A stretch of 64,000 nt of DNA from Dactylis glomerata (lineage: Eukaryota; Streptophyta; Magnoliopsida; Poales; Poaceae). The notes beneath the pieces were generated by a model. It ran no database searches. It worked only from the letters and a program-made list of their open reading frames with translations, and had not been told where the DNA came from. The position numbers and the translations under genes were made by a program. Of the stretch, positions 23,490 through 36,192 are shown one piece after another. The number at the start of each line of letters is the position of its first letter. The stretch's first letter is position 1. Location of the stretch: assembly GCA_007115705.1 (NCBI GenBank), contig QXEO01000882.1:82294-146293 (forward strand), written 5' to 3'.

Positions 23490-24933
23490 CAGCCATCAAC
23501 ATCAAATCATTAAAAGAAATAGAGCTATCATCTCCTACACTCCAAAAAATTTCAGCACTTTTTTGAGAAAAGGTTTTAGCAGTTTTGGGCTTTTTAGTAC
23601 AAGGAGTGGAAGTTTTCTCTACACCAATCAAGGTAAGAGGATTGCTAGCATTTGGAACAACATCATTAGAGGTATTAATGGTACATACCTTCATCCTTCT
23701 AGCCATCTCATCTTCTCTTTCCCACCTGGCATGCAATTCTGCTAACATCCTAACATTTTTATCAATTCTAACTTGGATAGCATTAGCAGTGGCAAAAGTA
23801 TTTCTCTCCCTCACATCAGTAGGCAACACTTTTAATTTCAGAAGTTCAACATCATGAGCAAGGCTATCAACTTTAGAAGCAAGAATATCAATTTTGCCTA
23901 ACTTTTCCTCAACAGACTTATTAAAAGCAGTTTGCTTACCGATGAAGTCCTTGAGCATGATTTCAAGCTCAGAGTGCGCAGCCCTAGTGTTGTTGGAGTA
24001 ATTACCATAAGAGTTACCATAACCATTACCATTGGTAGAAGGATACGGCCTATAATTGTCACTAGCAAAATTGTTCCTATAAGCATTGTTGTTAAAATTA
24101 TTATTTCTAATGAAGTTTACATCAACATGCTCTTCTTGAGCAACCAAAGAGGCCAAAGGAACATTATTAGGATCAATATGAGCTTTATAATTAGAAAGCA
24201 TAAGAATTATAGCATCAATCTTATCACTCAAGGAAGAGGTTTCCTCAACAAAATTTACCTTCTTATCTTGTGGAGCTCTCTCGGTGTGCCATTCAGAATA
24301 ATTTACCATCATATTGTCGAGAAGCTTTGTTGTGGCGCCCAAGGTAAGGGACATAAAAGTGCCTCCAGCAGCTGAATCCAATAGGTTCCTTGAAGAAGAA
24401 TTCAGTCATGCATAAAAAGTTTGGACAATCATCCAAGTAGTCAGTCCATGAGTAGGGCAATTTTTTATCATATATTTCATTCTTTCCCAAGCCTGAGCAA
24501 CATGTTCATTATCAAACTGGCTAAACTTCATAATATTGCTACGCAAAGCTATAATCTTAGCAGGAGGATAGTATCTTCCAATAAAAGCATCCTTACACTT
24601 AGCCCATGAATCAATACTATTTTTAGGCAAAGATAGCAACCAATCCTTAGCTTTTCCTCTCAGAGAAAAAGGAAACAACTTAAGCTTAATAATATCACTC
24701 TCTACATCCTTATATTTCTGCATCTCACATAGCTCAACAAAATTGTTGAGATGAGCTGCATCATCATCAGTACTAGCACCAGAAAATTGCTCTTTCATAA
24801 CAAGGTTAAATAAAGCAGGCTTAATCTCATAAAAATTTGCAGCAGGAGCAGGTGGCACAATAGGAGTGCAGATAAAATCACTATTTTTACTGCTAGTAAA
24901 ATCACACAACTTGGTGTTTTTAGGAGTAGCCAT
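23490..24933 (-). pseudogene. gag: E3 gag, with one nonsense codon and 3' truncation
   Basis: ATG at 24933 (an in-frame ATG also lies at 24957). The N-terminal half is a clear Retrotrans_gag domain of the Athila type, with motifs such as LKLFPFSLRGKAKDWL, NSIDSWAKCKDAFIGRYYPP and AWERMKYMIKNCPTHGL. A TGA at 24408-24406 replaces the glycine codon found in the E4 gag. Downstream there is an Asn-rich stretch (RNNNFNNNAYRNN) and a coiled-coil-like segment. The frame then runs past 23490 into LTR sequence to a stop at 23320, so the last 50 or so residues are an artefact of the deletion. It cannot give a normal Gag. Confidence 0.88.
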
Positions 24934-25093
24934 TGTAGCAAAGCTAAAAGCAGACAAGTAAAAATAACAACTAATAGGAAACTAATTTTTGTGTGTTTTT
25001 GATAAAATGATGCAAGTAAAAATAAAGTAAAGCAAAACTTAAAACAAAGTAAAGGATGTGCATGTGAAACTCCCCTTGCAGAAGTCTTCTTTT

Positions 25094-25111
25094 TCCCCAG
25101 CAACGGCGCCA
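25094..25111 (-). other. E3 primer binding site (tRNA-Asp)
   Basis: On the minus strand TGGCGCCGTTGCTGGGGA, one mismatch to the tRNA-Asp complement found perfect in E2. Confidence 0.82.
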
Positions 25112-25121
25112 GAAAACTTGT

Positions 25122-26654
25122 TGGTGGCGCGGTCTTAATGATGTAAATGACCGACCAGTTGGGAACCCCAAGAGAAGGTGTGATGAGCATAGGAGCAAGT
25201 TTTCCCTCACTAAGAAACCAAGGTTTATCAATCCAGTAGGAAAAAACCAAACTCTAGAAGGTGATGCTTGCTAGCCTAGTGACACTCCAACAAGGGCGTC
25301 GTTAATAATACTTGTTAGCGCGTCTTCAACTAGTAGCAACGTGTAACCTGCACACAACACAACCAAGAACTTTGCTCCCAACTTATGATGAGATTGTCAA
25401 TCTCACCGGTTTGCTGTAAACAAAGGAATGAGCGTATCGAGTGGAAAGCAATAGTAGTATGCGAGAAAGTAAACAGTGCGAGTAAAGTAAACAGGTGACT
25501 AATAATCACATCTATGCAAGAAAGTAAACAATGCGAGAAAGTAAACTCTGGGCATTACAACAAAATACATAGACTGCCATCCAACTGCATCTATGACTAA
25601 TAATCCACCCACGGGGAATCATCCAAGGACCCCGAGAATATTAAGTTGCGAACAACAGATAACTGCATTAAGCAAAGTGTGTAATGTAAACAAAATGAAT
25701 GTCCTTAGACACATGAATGTTGTTTTCTCCCTAGTGGCAACAGCACATCTACAACCTTAGAGGTTTTTGTCACTCCCCCAGATTAAATAGAGGCATGAAC
25801 CCAACTATCGAGCATAAATACCCCCTCTTGGAGTCACTAGTATCTACTTGGCCAAGATAGCTACTAACAACGAAGAGCATGCAAGATAAATAACATAGAG
25901 ATAACATAAGATAATATTCAGCACATCAACTCAATGATAACACCAATATTCATCGGATCCCAACAAACACAACATGTAGAATTACATAACGGTGATCTCG
26001 ATCATGTAAGGCAGCTCACGAGATCTAAACATGAAGCACATGGTGGAGAAGACAACCAACTAGCTACTGCTATGGACCCATAGTCCAAGTTAGACTACTC
26101 ACTCATCGCGCTGGAGGCAAGCATGGCGATGAAGAAGACCTCCGGTGGCGATTCCCCTCTCCGGCAGGGTGCCAGGAAGAGCTTCTGGACCCTCCCGATC
26201 TCGGGTCAATGACGGCAGTGGATCGCGATGTGTTTCTGGAAAATTGATCGGGTACTTAGGTTTTTCCCATCGGGGGGTCTTTATAGGCGAAGGGGCAACG
26301 TCAGAGGTGGACCAGGGCGGTCTCACACATAGGGGGCTGGGCCAGGGGTTGGCCCATGCCGCCCTGTTGTGTGGCCGGCCCGTGGCCCCCCTCCGTCTTC
26401 TCTTCGGATTTCTAGAAGCTTGTTAAATAATAGTAGGTTTGACTTTTGTTTTGTCCAATTCCGAGAATATTTCTATGTAACTTTTCTAAAACACAAAAAC
26501 AGCAGAAAACAAGGAACTGGCACTGTGGCATCTTGTTAATAGGTTAGTTCCAGAAAATGCATAAAAATGCCACAAAGTGTAACAAAACACTAAGCAAATG
26601 GTGTAAGAACAAGCATGGAGCATCAAAAATTATAGATACGTTTGAGACGTATCA
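25122..26654 (-). repeat. E3 5' LTR (1533 bp)
   Basis: It starts (minus) TGATACGTCTCAAACGTATC and ends GCCACCA. Compared with 22236-23489 it lacks about 200 bases and has a scrambled short duplication of the AGAAAGTAAAC type near 25495-25550. Confidence 0.88.
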
Positions 26655-26659
26655 TGTAC

Positions 26660-29066
26660 CGATAGTGTAAACACTTTGATCATGTTAGATTCACCTAAGA
26701 ATCTTTACATGGTGGAGTAAAATGTTATAGTAAAACCAGCAATTCCTTGCTAATGAGGAAGATGCTCAAGGAGAAGGATGAATGAAGTTTTGGAAACTAT
26801 GGGAACTAGGCTAAAAATTAAAGAACCATAGCCCTAGTTGGAGTAGATTGATCGAAGCACAACGGAGAACCCCATGAACATCATGGAGTTGTGTGAACCA
26901 TACTTAGCGAAGTAGGTGTTTAGAGCAGCTATGCTAGAAGTTTTGAGAGAACATGAGAGGTTATTCTTCAATAGAACGGTAGGTAGGTTATAATGCAATA
27001 GGAAGGCACGTATCGGTCAGGCATATAACTCCCAAAACCCCTTTGTACAAATTTATTTGATTGCAATTGTGCAGTTAAAGTAAATGTTGATACAAAATAG
27101 TAGTCCACCACTATGTGCAATATAGCACGATATAAACCCATATTATTTGGTGCTATAAAGTACACATCTAGGCCTAAATTTTAGAGATGTTTTACTCAAC
27201 GGGCTTATGATGATGTATGTTGCCAGCACATATTTGGATTTTTCTTGAATTTTTATTGATTGACTAGATCCATACATGAAGTTTAACTCTGATATGCAAA
27301 TGCATGTTGCATTATCAAGTTCTTACTTCATGGAATTTATCTAGAGGGTTAAAGGTTTTGTGTGAGGGAGAGACGAATTCCTAAGACAGTCAAGACAAAG
27401 GTGAAGAAATCACAAGAAGAAGGAAGTCAAATAACAAGGGAATGCATGAGAAGACACATGTAGATGGTGAATTTATTGCAAATCAAGCTCTGAAGAAAGG
27501 AGTGATTAGAAGAACCACTAATTAGGTTAGCTACAGTTGAGTTTGAGGCATTTGAGCTTGTTGTTATGCAGCCTTGGTTATGCTTAGTACATCATAGGTC
27601 AATTGAGGTGTTGTAGTACCGATGATCCATTCTGGTATTGCCTGCTGCTTTACTCAGCCTGGGAGTGGTAACCCCAGTAACCCTCGTTGCTAGCGTGACT
27701 AAAACAAATAACATTTCTGTATAACTTTGATCCCTAGTCCTGAAATCTTGAATTGTAGATTGGTGGTAAGACGTTAGCAATACTTCTCTTATCTTCGAGT
27801 TGTGGTCCTTGTCTATAGACCAAGACTTGTGAGGTTTTCATAGGTCTTCATGTTAATTATGATCTGTCAAAGCCATTGATTCATTTATATCCTTGTTAGT
27901 TCTTATTTTGTCCAACTTATACAATTGCCTGTCGTGGATGGCCTCCGGTACAAGAGAAACTCTGCCGGATTTCTCCCGAGGCTTTGTATATACCCTACCA
28001 TTTGAATTAGGATGGATAGTGATGGGAAAACCCAATTCTCATCAACCTTTAAAACTTTTGAGTAATTACATACATCCAAAAGTTGAATATAACATCCTAC
28101 CTAAACACATAATCGAAGAATTCCTACCAGATATCCACAATCGAGTGGGTACACCGCAGATTTCTTCGAGAGACCATTAGGAAAGTTTAAGGGGGAGAGT
28201 ATAGCAACAAGTTTATGGAACTAGACCAAGTCAGTTGGAGAAAATAAGAAGGTCTAAACTAAGATGAGATTAGCCTTATTTCCATAAGATGATGTCGAGG
28301 TACTGTATTGATACTTGCCTTGGAAGTTCATCAAAATGGAAGTTGAGGTTTATACCTCATGGAAGCAACAAGTAGACCTTAAACTTGACCACAAGGAGTA
28401 ATTATTACTTTTAAGAAGCAGAAATTTGGGGAGAAACCAAAGATGATGGAAGTTGGATGAAGTATATTTGAACGACACTTCCCTAAGTTTCATCGTAGCT
28501 CCGTTAGGAGAGCAGTGAAGGAGTTAGATAATTATGGACCATGAACCACCACTAGTATGAACCACACTGGGTAACTTTTCAAACATAGAGGACCAAGATT
28601 AAACTTATGAAAGTAAGCCAAAACCCTAGGTTGGATGGGCTAAATGAGTCTAATCCATTCCTCGAAACTAAATCTTTAGGAATACCTATGCCTTAGCGGA
28701 CCTCTTAAGTAGCATCATAAGCTTCGTGAAACCTTATTTTATGAACCATAACTAGACCTAAAGTAGAAGGTTGATACCCCACTATGGAGACCTCACCAAA
28801 ACAGCTTGTGAAACCAAGTAAACTAAGGAGCTGAAAAGAATTGGATTCACTAAAGGTTATTGGAAGGCATCATATGATTGGTTCCAGTAACAATTGTTCA
28901 GAGTTGGATAAATTGGATTCAAGAGACATTCTGGACAAAGGGCTATCATTTATATCCAAAATCTTTGGAGATGGAGTTGCTAGCTAGATGATATCCGCGA
29001 TAAGCCCAACCCAAACATAAGAGAGTTCGAACTTTGAGGATGAAGTTTATTTTAAGGGGGAGAGTC
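26660..29066 (+). other. H interior, right part
   Basis: About 2.4 kb up to the 3' LTR. No retrotransposon domain can be recognised on either strand; the longest frames (for example 27893-28180) show no known motif. A PPT-like 15-mer, TTTAAGGGGGAGAGT, occurs at 28186-28200 and again at the true polypurine tract (29051-29065). Confidence 0.6.
29051..29065 (+). other. H polypurine tract
   Basis: TTTAAGGGGGAGAGT, one base before the 3' LTR start TGTAACATCCC. Its exact duplicate lies at 28186-28200. Confidence 0.78.
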
Positions 29067-30897
29067 TGTAACATCCCAAGATGTGAGGCTAAAAATAGAG
29101 AGAACACAGAAGTGTGCATTGCATTCATGCATAGAAAATCTGGGAAATTTTTGCACTTTTAAGTAAAACTTGTCAAAGTGATTGAAGTTTCTCTTAAGTT
29201 GGTGGAACAGAAGTAGCTCATCAACTGAAGTGCGATAAACTCCAACATGACATTGTTAAAACTATTATTCTGGGTAGAGGGGTGTACAATAGAATTTAAC
29301 CACTTAGATAATTATCCAGTACTTCTGGGTATTATATAATTCACTCTTAAACTTGTTACAAAAATTGGTAAACCACAAGGGCTAGAGTGCATAAAAGCCA
29401 CATATTCTTATTTAAATCATAACTTGTTAACTATATGAGATATACCAAAACTAAACTCATTTACATTACATTAAATAGTTCAAACTATTTGAATAAAAAT
29501 AACTATGACCATTTTGAAAATTTTATGGTCATGCCTTGGTGAAATCAAATAGAATCATTTAAAATTTGAACATGACCTTTGCTAACTTTGGATATTTTGA
29601 GCACAACTGATAATAGGAATAAATAAGATATGACAATATGCATAATTCACAATAATAGGATAATTTCAAATATGAACTTTGGAAGTTAAACTTCCAAACA
29701 ATTAATACAATATTCATTGATAATAATTCAATTATGAATTATAAATATCTATAAGAATATGAATTGCTTTAGCCACAAGTCCATTTAGTGCCAAATGCCA
29801 CTTGGCTGTCCAAAATAAAGATTATTGGAGGATAATCATCATGCCACCTAGGATAGTTATCCACTTGAAAATATCTTCCTAACGCCACCTAGGATAGTTA
29901 TCCATTTGAAAATATCTTCCTATACTTGAACCCAAGTAATGCTCATGCGTGAGAGCTTGACAACAAGTAGCTTACTCACCAAATTAAAGCAAGAGTCACC
30001 ACTTGAGGTGTCAACTTGTGGTGGGTATCAAAAGGCTATAAAAGGAACCCCATGGCATCCATTTTGACCCCATAAAATCATGGTATGAGGACACCAACGA
30101 AATTGGACCACTTCATACATTAGATAGGACCAAGATGAAGCATCTAGGAGGTGCAGGCATGCCACAAGACGCAGGTTACCAGATTTACTGAAGACCAAGC
30201 TTCACAAGACCACCAGGTTGGTCCAGGAAGAGAGTAGAGGAGTGTACTTAGAGGGAAAAGGGAATAACTCACCCTAAGCAAGAGAAATATATGCATATGA
30301 TCTAATATCATCTACTAAAAATATATACATGATCCAGGGGCATATCACATACATCTAAATGATCATATGAGCACCAAGAACAAAGAAGTAAATTTATAAG
30401 GAAGCAAATCAAACCCAGAAAATGTAGAGTAGCCGTTCACATCATGCACATGTCTGTACTAAGAAATCACTATCAACTTATGCATATTATTCACACACCT
30501 ACACTTGCTTAACAAAGGTTAGAACATTATCTTTAGCTGCCATTAGTTGGTGAACACACCAATAGTTAATTGTGTGAATGCTTATATATCCTAGCATGCT
30601 AAGATAAATTAGTAAACACTCTAATACCTCACTTACACATTATTGAGATGCATCTTTGCATATAGCCAAGTCAACTAGTACCATATCCTTTGCAAGAGCA
30701 TGTGTGGAATTAATTGCCAGAACACCACATTAAGAAAATCACCCCTTTTATGAGACACTTCTATGATATTTCCTATTCTTTTCACCTATCCATTTGAAAC
30801 TCTACTCTGTTATCCAATTCTAATTCTGCATCTCTGGGTGATAAAAAATCATCCAACCCAATGTAATTCCATTTATCCATTTGAAGCCCTATGGTAC
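29067..30897 (+). repeat. H 3' LTR, broken at 30897
   Basis: Direct repeat of 6841-7109 plus 15842-17408, with scattered differences. It stops at GGTAC (30893-30897), the candidate left target copy of E5. The matching point in the 5' LTR continues with CAATTTAAG at 17409. The remaining 4.3 kb should lie beyond the right end of the window. Confidence 0.85.
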
Positions 30898-31151
30898 TGA
30901 TGGTGCGGTGTTGATGATGTAAATGATCGACCAGTTGGGAATCCCAAGAGAAGGTGTGATGAGCAAAACAACAAGTTTTCCCTTAGTTATGAAACCAAGG
31001 TAATCAATCCAGTAGGAGAAAGCCAAACTTAAGAAGGTGATGCTTGCTAGCTTAGTGACACTCCAACAGCGCCAGACAACTTGTTGGTGTGTCTTCACCT
31101 AGCAGCAATGCGAAACCTGCACACAACACAAACAAATACTTTGCTCCCAAC
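30898..31151 (-). repeat. E5: fragment of an Athila-type LTR
   Basis: It starts TGATGGTGCGGTGTTGATGA, corresponding to the reverse of the LTR 3' end (compare 22236), and runs about 254 bases to CTCCCAAC, where a different LTR begins. I read it as the 3' end of an outer minus-strand LTR that was split by E4. Its continuation would lie beyond the window. Confidence 0.7.
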
Positions 31152-32840
31152 TGATGGCTAGTAGATGAAGGAGATTATTCTTCTTCGTCCCCCAGCAGCA
31201 TTCCTTGTGCGTGGTGAATGACCAGCCCGTTGGGAACCCCAAGAGGAAGGTGTGATGAGTATAGCAGCTGGTTTTCCCTCAGTTAAGAAACCAAGGTTTA
31301 ATATCGGTCAAGAGAGGAGAGTCAAACAACTGAAGGTGAGGCTTGCTAGTTTGTGACAGCTGCGGACAATTTATATATGGCGCCTCGTCCAAGCTTTGCT
31401 TGCTAGCTGCAACGTGGAACCTGCACACACACACAAACAAATACTTTGCTCCCAACTTACGATGAGGTTGTCAATCTCACCGGTTTGCTTGAAACAAAGG
31501 TTATGAGTGTATCTAGTGGAAAACAGTAAAAGTATGCGAGTAAAGTAAATAGTGCGAGTAAAGTAAACAGGTGATAGCAATATGATGGAAATAGGACCAG
31601 GGTCCACAGTTCACTAGTGGTGTCTCTCCATAGATAAAATAGCACATGCTGGGTAAACAAATTACAGTTGGGCAATTGATAGAATAGAGATAACGTGATA
31701 TGTCAAGAAGATCACTATGAGATTTACTCTGGGCATTACAACAAAATACATAGACCGCCATCCAACTGCATCTATGACTAATAATCCACTCCCGGGGATA
31801 TCATCCGAACACCCTAGAAGTATTAAGTTGCGAACAACAGATAATTGCATTAAGCAAAGTGTGTAATGTAAACAAAGCATATGCCCTTGAGCATATGAAT
31901 GTTGTTTTCTCCCTAGTAGCGACAGCACATCTACCACCTTAGAGGTTTCTGTCACTCCCCCAGGTGAAATAGAGACATGAACCCACTATCGAGCATAAAT
32001 ACCCCCTCTTGGAGTCACTAGCAACTACTCGGCCAAGATAGCTACTAACAACAGAGAGCATGCAAGATCATAAACAACATAGAGATAACAAAAGATATAA
32101 TTCAGTACAGCAACTTAATCATAAACACCAATATTCATCGAATCCCAACAAACCAAACATGTAGAATTACATAACGGTGATCTCAATCATGTATGGCAGC
32201 TCATGAGATCTAAACATGAAGCACATAGTGGAGAAGACAACCATCTAGCTACTGCTATGGACCCATAGTCCAAGGTAGACTACTCACTCATCGCTCCGGA
32301 GGCAAGCATGGCGATGAAGGAGACCTCCGGTGGCGATTCCCCTCTCCGGCAGGGTGCCGGGAAGAGCTTCTGGACCCTCCCGATCTTCGGGACGACGGCG
32401 GCGGCGGATCACGATGTCTTCTGGAAAACTGATCGGGTCCTTAGGTTTTTCTCGTCGGGGGGTCTTTATAGGCGAAGGGTCGATGTCAGAGGAGAGGCCA
32501 GGCGCCCTCACGTGGGCCCAGCGCGGCCAGGGGTCTGGTCGCGCCACCCACGCATGTGGGGCCCTGGTGGCCCCCCTCCTACTTCTCTTCGGATCTCTGG
32601 AAGCTTCCGGGTAAAATAAGACTTCATGAACTTCTTTCGTCCAATTCCGAGAATATTTCGTGTGTATCACTCTGAAACACAAAAACAGCAGAAAACAGGG
32701 AACTGGCACTGTGGCACTTCGTTAATAGGTTAGTTCCGGAAAATGCATAAAAATGCCACTAAGTGTAACGAAACAATAGGCAAATGGTGTAAAAACAAGC
32801 ATGGAGCATCAAAAATTATAGTAACGTTTGAGACGTATCA
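31152..32840 (-). repeat. E4 3' LTR (about 1.69 kb)
   Basis: It ends (minus start) TGATACGTCTCAAACGTTAC at 32840, next to the polypurine tract. Most of it aligns with the solo LTR at 7156-8831, but the terminal about 45 bases at the other end (31152-31190) differ. Confidence 0.82.
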
Positions 32841-35772
32841 AGCATCCCCAAGCTTAACTCCTGCTCATCCTCGAGTAGGTAAGTGATAACAAAAGAATAA
32901 TTTTTGAGGTGACATGCACCTACACAATCTTGATCATATGTAAGCATTGGTGAGCTAGGATCAATAGAACTTAAAACATGGGCATGAAGATATAATTATG
33001 ACAATAAGAACTTAGCAACCATGTTGTAAACATGCAAATGAACACAAACAAAAGATCATGAAAATGAAACAATGAAAGTCAAACGTGTGTTCAAATCATA
33101 AGGAAAAACATACAAATGGTTTTCAGCTTGTCCTTCAAAGAGAGCAAAACATAAATGCATAGGACACCTTCAAGTTTAAGAGGGCGACTAGATACAAATA
33201 ATTTAAGAACAAGTGAAACCAACAATATGAATCAATCAATGAACTTTGGGACAATGCATATCACACTAAGAATGACAACTATGCTCTCTTAATGGTGCAT
33301 AAAGATAGAAGGTGGTGAATCAACATAAAAGTAGAAGGAAGACCCTTCGCAGAGGTAAGCAGTGATTGCAAGTTTTATAACCTTCAAAAATTATGTTACT
33401 TACCGGCTTTGAGCTCTCATTGCCCCCATCATAAGCATCTTGAATGGTTAAAGTTAATGCGAGAACAATTATGATGCATATGCTTGACAAATCATAAGTT
33501 GAAAACCTCGTGTCCCGTGAATACAAGTACCCAAACCTCATGCTACTTTACTTAGAGTCCCATGCAAGGCTCTTGTCATTGTAAATATACATGTATCATC
33601 GAGAACCGCCAATGGGGTACCTCCGTGCCCGATGATATGGAACAAGCCCACACCAAAATGACAGGACAAGCAGACAATGAACACCTCGACATCTCTTTTA
33701 TTTACCATTTGTTTAGCTTTTTATTGTGAGATGCATCGTCGAATGTTCACCATGCGTATGCTACAAATTTCCACCATGAATTATGTATGGCTTAGATTAG
33801 CGGCCCGACATTTCTCTAACACATATACAAACTCCATGATCCCCACAAGATTCCCAATTCATTTCACACCGCGGGCATCCATAAACAAAAGATCACGATA
33901 TCAACTCAAATAAGAAGTGCAATGTTGAAAGCTTGCCCATGACTGCATGGCTGGGCTAGTCTCCAACTTACAACTTGCAAGCATAACAACTCAACATAAG
34001 AGACCACAATGTCAAATTTTGAAGGACAGGAAAAAGTAAAGTGTGCCTTCCGGTTCGTGAGAGCTTTACTGACCGAATTTCGCATAACACTGGTAAGAGT
34101 TTAATTTGAAGAGAAAATAAAAGCAAGTCAAATTTACTTGGAATAGCAAATTGCTAGTAGGTATGTATGGTGGACACTTTGGAAGACTTGGTTTTTAAGG
34201 AGTTGGATGCACGAGTAGAGCTCGTACTCAGTACAAGGCGAGGGCTAGCAAAAGACTGGGAGCGACCAACTAAGAGAGCAATAATGGCCATAATCATGCA
34301 AAGCGACAAAGCGACATTAAAAGAAGCATACGATGGCATCAAAAGTCAAAAACTAAATGATCATGAAGGCTATTGGCGACTTTGTAAGAGTCTAACATGT
34401 GTGAGCATGCGCCAAGTCAACCCAAATAAAGCATCAAGGAGAAAACCAAAATAATGCTTCCATACAATAAAAACAACGCATGATTTTTTCAAAGGCTCAT
34501 TAAGCAATCTCAGTTATTTGAGACAAGTCATGCTACAGCAAAAACACTAAGCATACTATCAAAAAGACATCAAGCATGACATGAAAAAGCCTAAGCCACA
34601 GTCTACACAAGCTCCTTCTTGTACCACTATTTTGCACAAAGCTTTTTCTCTTTTCCAACACCATTTGAAATTTTTATAAACACCTCTTTTGATGAAAACC
34701 AATGAAGATCAGAGGCAAAAATACACCTTGATGAAAAGATATGACAAGGTCTGAATGCAAATCAAGGTGAAAACGAAAACCAAAAGCAGTAGCAGAAAAG
34801 GAAGAACGCATGATTTTTAATAAGAGTGAAAACTAGAGCGTTCTTGGCAAATGAATACGAGTACATCTCCTCCAAAGAAAATTTGTTGGGGTCCAACCAT
34901 TTATTGCAGCAAACAAACAAACTAAACCAACTAAGAAAACTAAAACAACTGACGCTCCAAGAAAAACACATAGTGCATGAAGCAATAAAAATATAGTGTT
35001 TTGAAAGGTGACCTGATTTTTGCCGATGAAGAAGGGGTGCCTCGGGGGCATCCCCAAGCATTGACGCTTGTACTTCTTGGATATTTCTTGGGGTGATGCA
35101 TGGGCATCCCCAAGCTTGAGCTTTTGTACATTCTTCAACTCATCTCATCATTCTCCAATCCCTACACTTGAAAACTTCCTTCATACAAAACTAAACACAA
35201 TTCTATTAGCAACATTAGTGCAAGCATAACATGTAATCAATCCTCTATTTGCTTCAGGTTTCAACTCAAAACCACCACACATATAGCATATACTACTGTA
35301 GCAACCTCCCCAAAAGTTCCATGATCAAAAGAACTCAAAAGAAAGCGATAAAGTGGCAAACACAAATATTGGCAGAAATCTGTCAAGACTGAACAGCTGA
35401 CAAAGGTTAAATTTTTGAAGGATTTTCTGTTGCTCAAATCAAAAAGTGTTCAACTAAGAAAAGTTTGGATAACACCTGGGGCATATGCACAAGAAATCGC
35501 AGGTCCAAAAGATAAAAAGAGAATTTTTACGAATTTTTACGGTGCAGCACCGAAAACAGTTTCAGGACAGCAACATCCCCAAATCTTTACCTCACTCAAA
35601 TTAGAGGCTTCTCTTGGCACAAAAACGAAATAAACAAGATAAGGAGCGGTCATTACAGTAGTAATGACTTCCAAGACTCAAATAAAAGAAAACGTACTGA
35701 AAAGAAAATATTGGGTTATCCCCAAGAGTGCTTTTCTTTAACGCCTTTGAGCTAGGCGCAGAAAATTGCGAA
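32841..35772 (-). other. E4 shared 3' noncoding region
   Basis: Homologous to E1 1413-4342. The hairpin CGCCT/AGGCG lies at 35742-35758, just after the stop of the gag-protease frame. It includes the hydrophobic frame at 34833-35138 (minus) that also appears in E1 and G. Confidence 0.7.
32842..32855 (-). other. E4 polypurine tract
   Basis: AAGCTTGGGGATGC on the minus strand, one base from the LTR start. The internal second copy is at 35104-35117. Confidence 0.75.
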
Positions 35773-36192
35773 TCAAGTAATATCAAGTGATGAAGCATCA
35801 AGCTCATAATTTGCTCTAAGAATAGAGTCAAAAAGTAATTTCTTTCTTTTCCTAGGGAAGTGTTCCATACCTTTCTTTAGTGGGAATTGATACTTGATAG
35901 TGCCTTCCCTCATATCAATGATAGCACCTATAGTTCAAAGAAAAGGTCTTCCCAAAATAATAGGACATGAAGCATGGCATTCAACGTCCATAACAAGAAA
36001 ATCAACGGGAACAAGGTTATTGTTACCCACAATAAGAACATCATTAATCCTTCCCAAAGGTTTCTTCTTAGCAACATTAGCAATAGGAACATCAAAATAA
36101 CACTTTTCAAGCGGTGGTAAATCAAGCATGTCATAAATCTTTCTAGGCATGATAGAAATACTAGCACCTAGATCACATAAAGCATGGCAATC
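35773..36192 (-). pseudogene. E4 retroviral-type aspartic protease
   Basis: This follows gag in the same frame. It contains CDLGASISIMP, where D (36174-36172) is the catalytic aspartate in the D[ST]GAS position and the usual T/S is L as in Athila-type proteases. The later ILGRPFL segment corresponds to the second conserved protease block. The frame is broken by TAG at 36195-36193 and TGA at 35937-35935 and ends at the natural stop at 35775-35773, whose last codons are shared with the E2 gene. No polymerase follows. Confidence 0.82.

Larger units (their letters stand above)
22236..26654 (-). mobile_element. E3: Athila-lineage element with gag, internally deleted
   Basis: Flanked by TGTAC at 22231-22235 and 26655-26659, an exact duplication, so both ends are certain. 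In minus orientation: 5' LTR (26654-25122), PBS (25111-25094), gag (24933-23490), then a direct jump into the middle of the 3' LTR (23489-22236). The rest of gag, protease, the shared noncoding region, the polypurine tract and the U3 start of the 3' LTR are deleted. It lies inside the interior of H. Confidence 0.92.
6841..30897 (+). mobile_element. H: long-LTR Ty3/gypsy-type element, non-autonomous, host of several insertions
   Basis: The two LTRs are recognised because 6841-7109 plus 15842-17408 repeat at 29067-30897 in direct orientation. The 5' LTR starts TGTAACATCCC at 6841 and ends CACCACA at 21756; the PBS follows at 21759; the polypurine tract and 3' LTR start are at 29051-29067. Without insertions the 5' LTR is about 6.2 kb and the interior about 2.9 kb, with no recognisable gag or pol. 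Long LTRs around a short noncoding interior match the LARD type of element. E2 interrupts the 5' LTR, E3 the interior and E5 the 3' LTR. Confidence 0.85.

Noticed and set aside
22231..26659. E3 as two adjacent solo LTRs
   Set aside because: PBS, leader and gag lie between the LTRs in the right order, and a single TGTAC pair encloses the whole unit.
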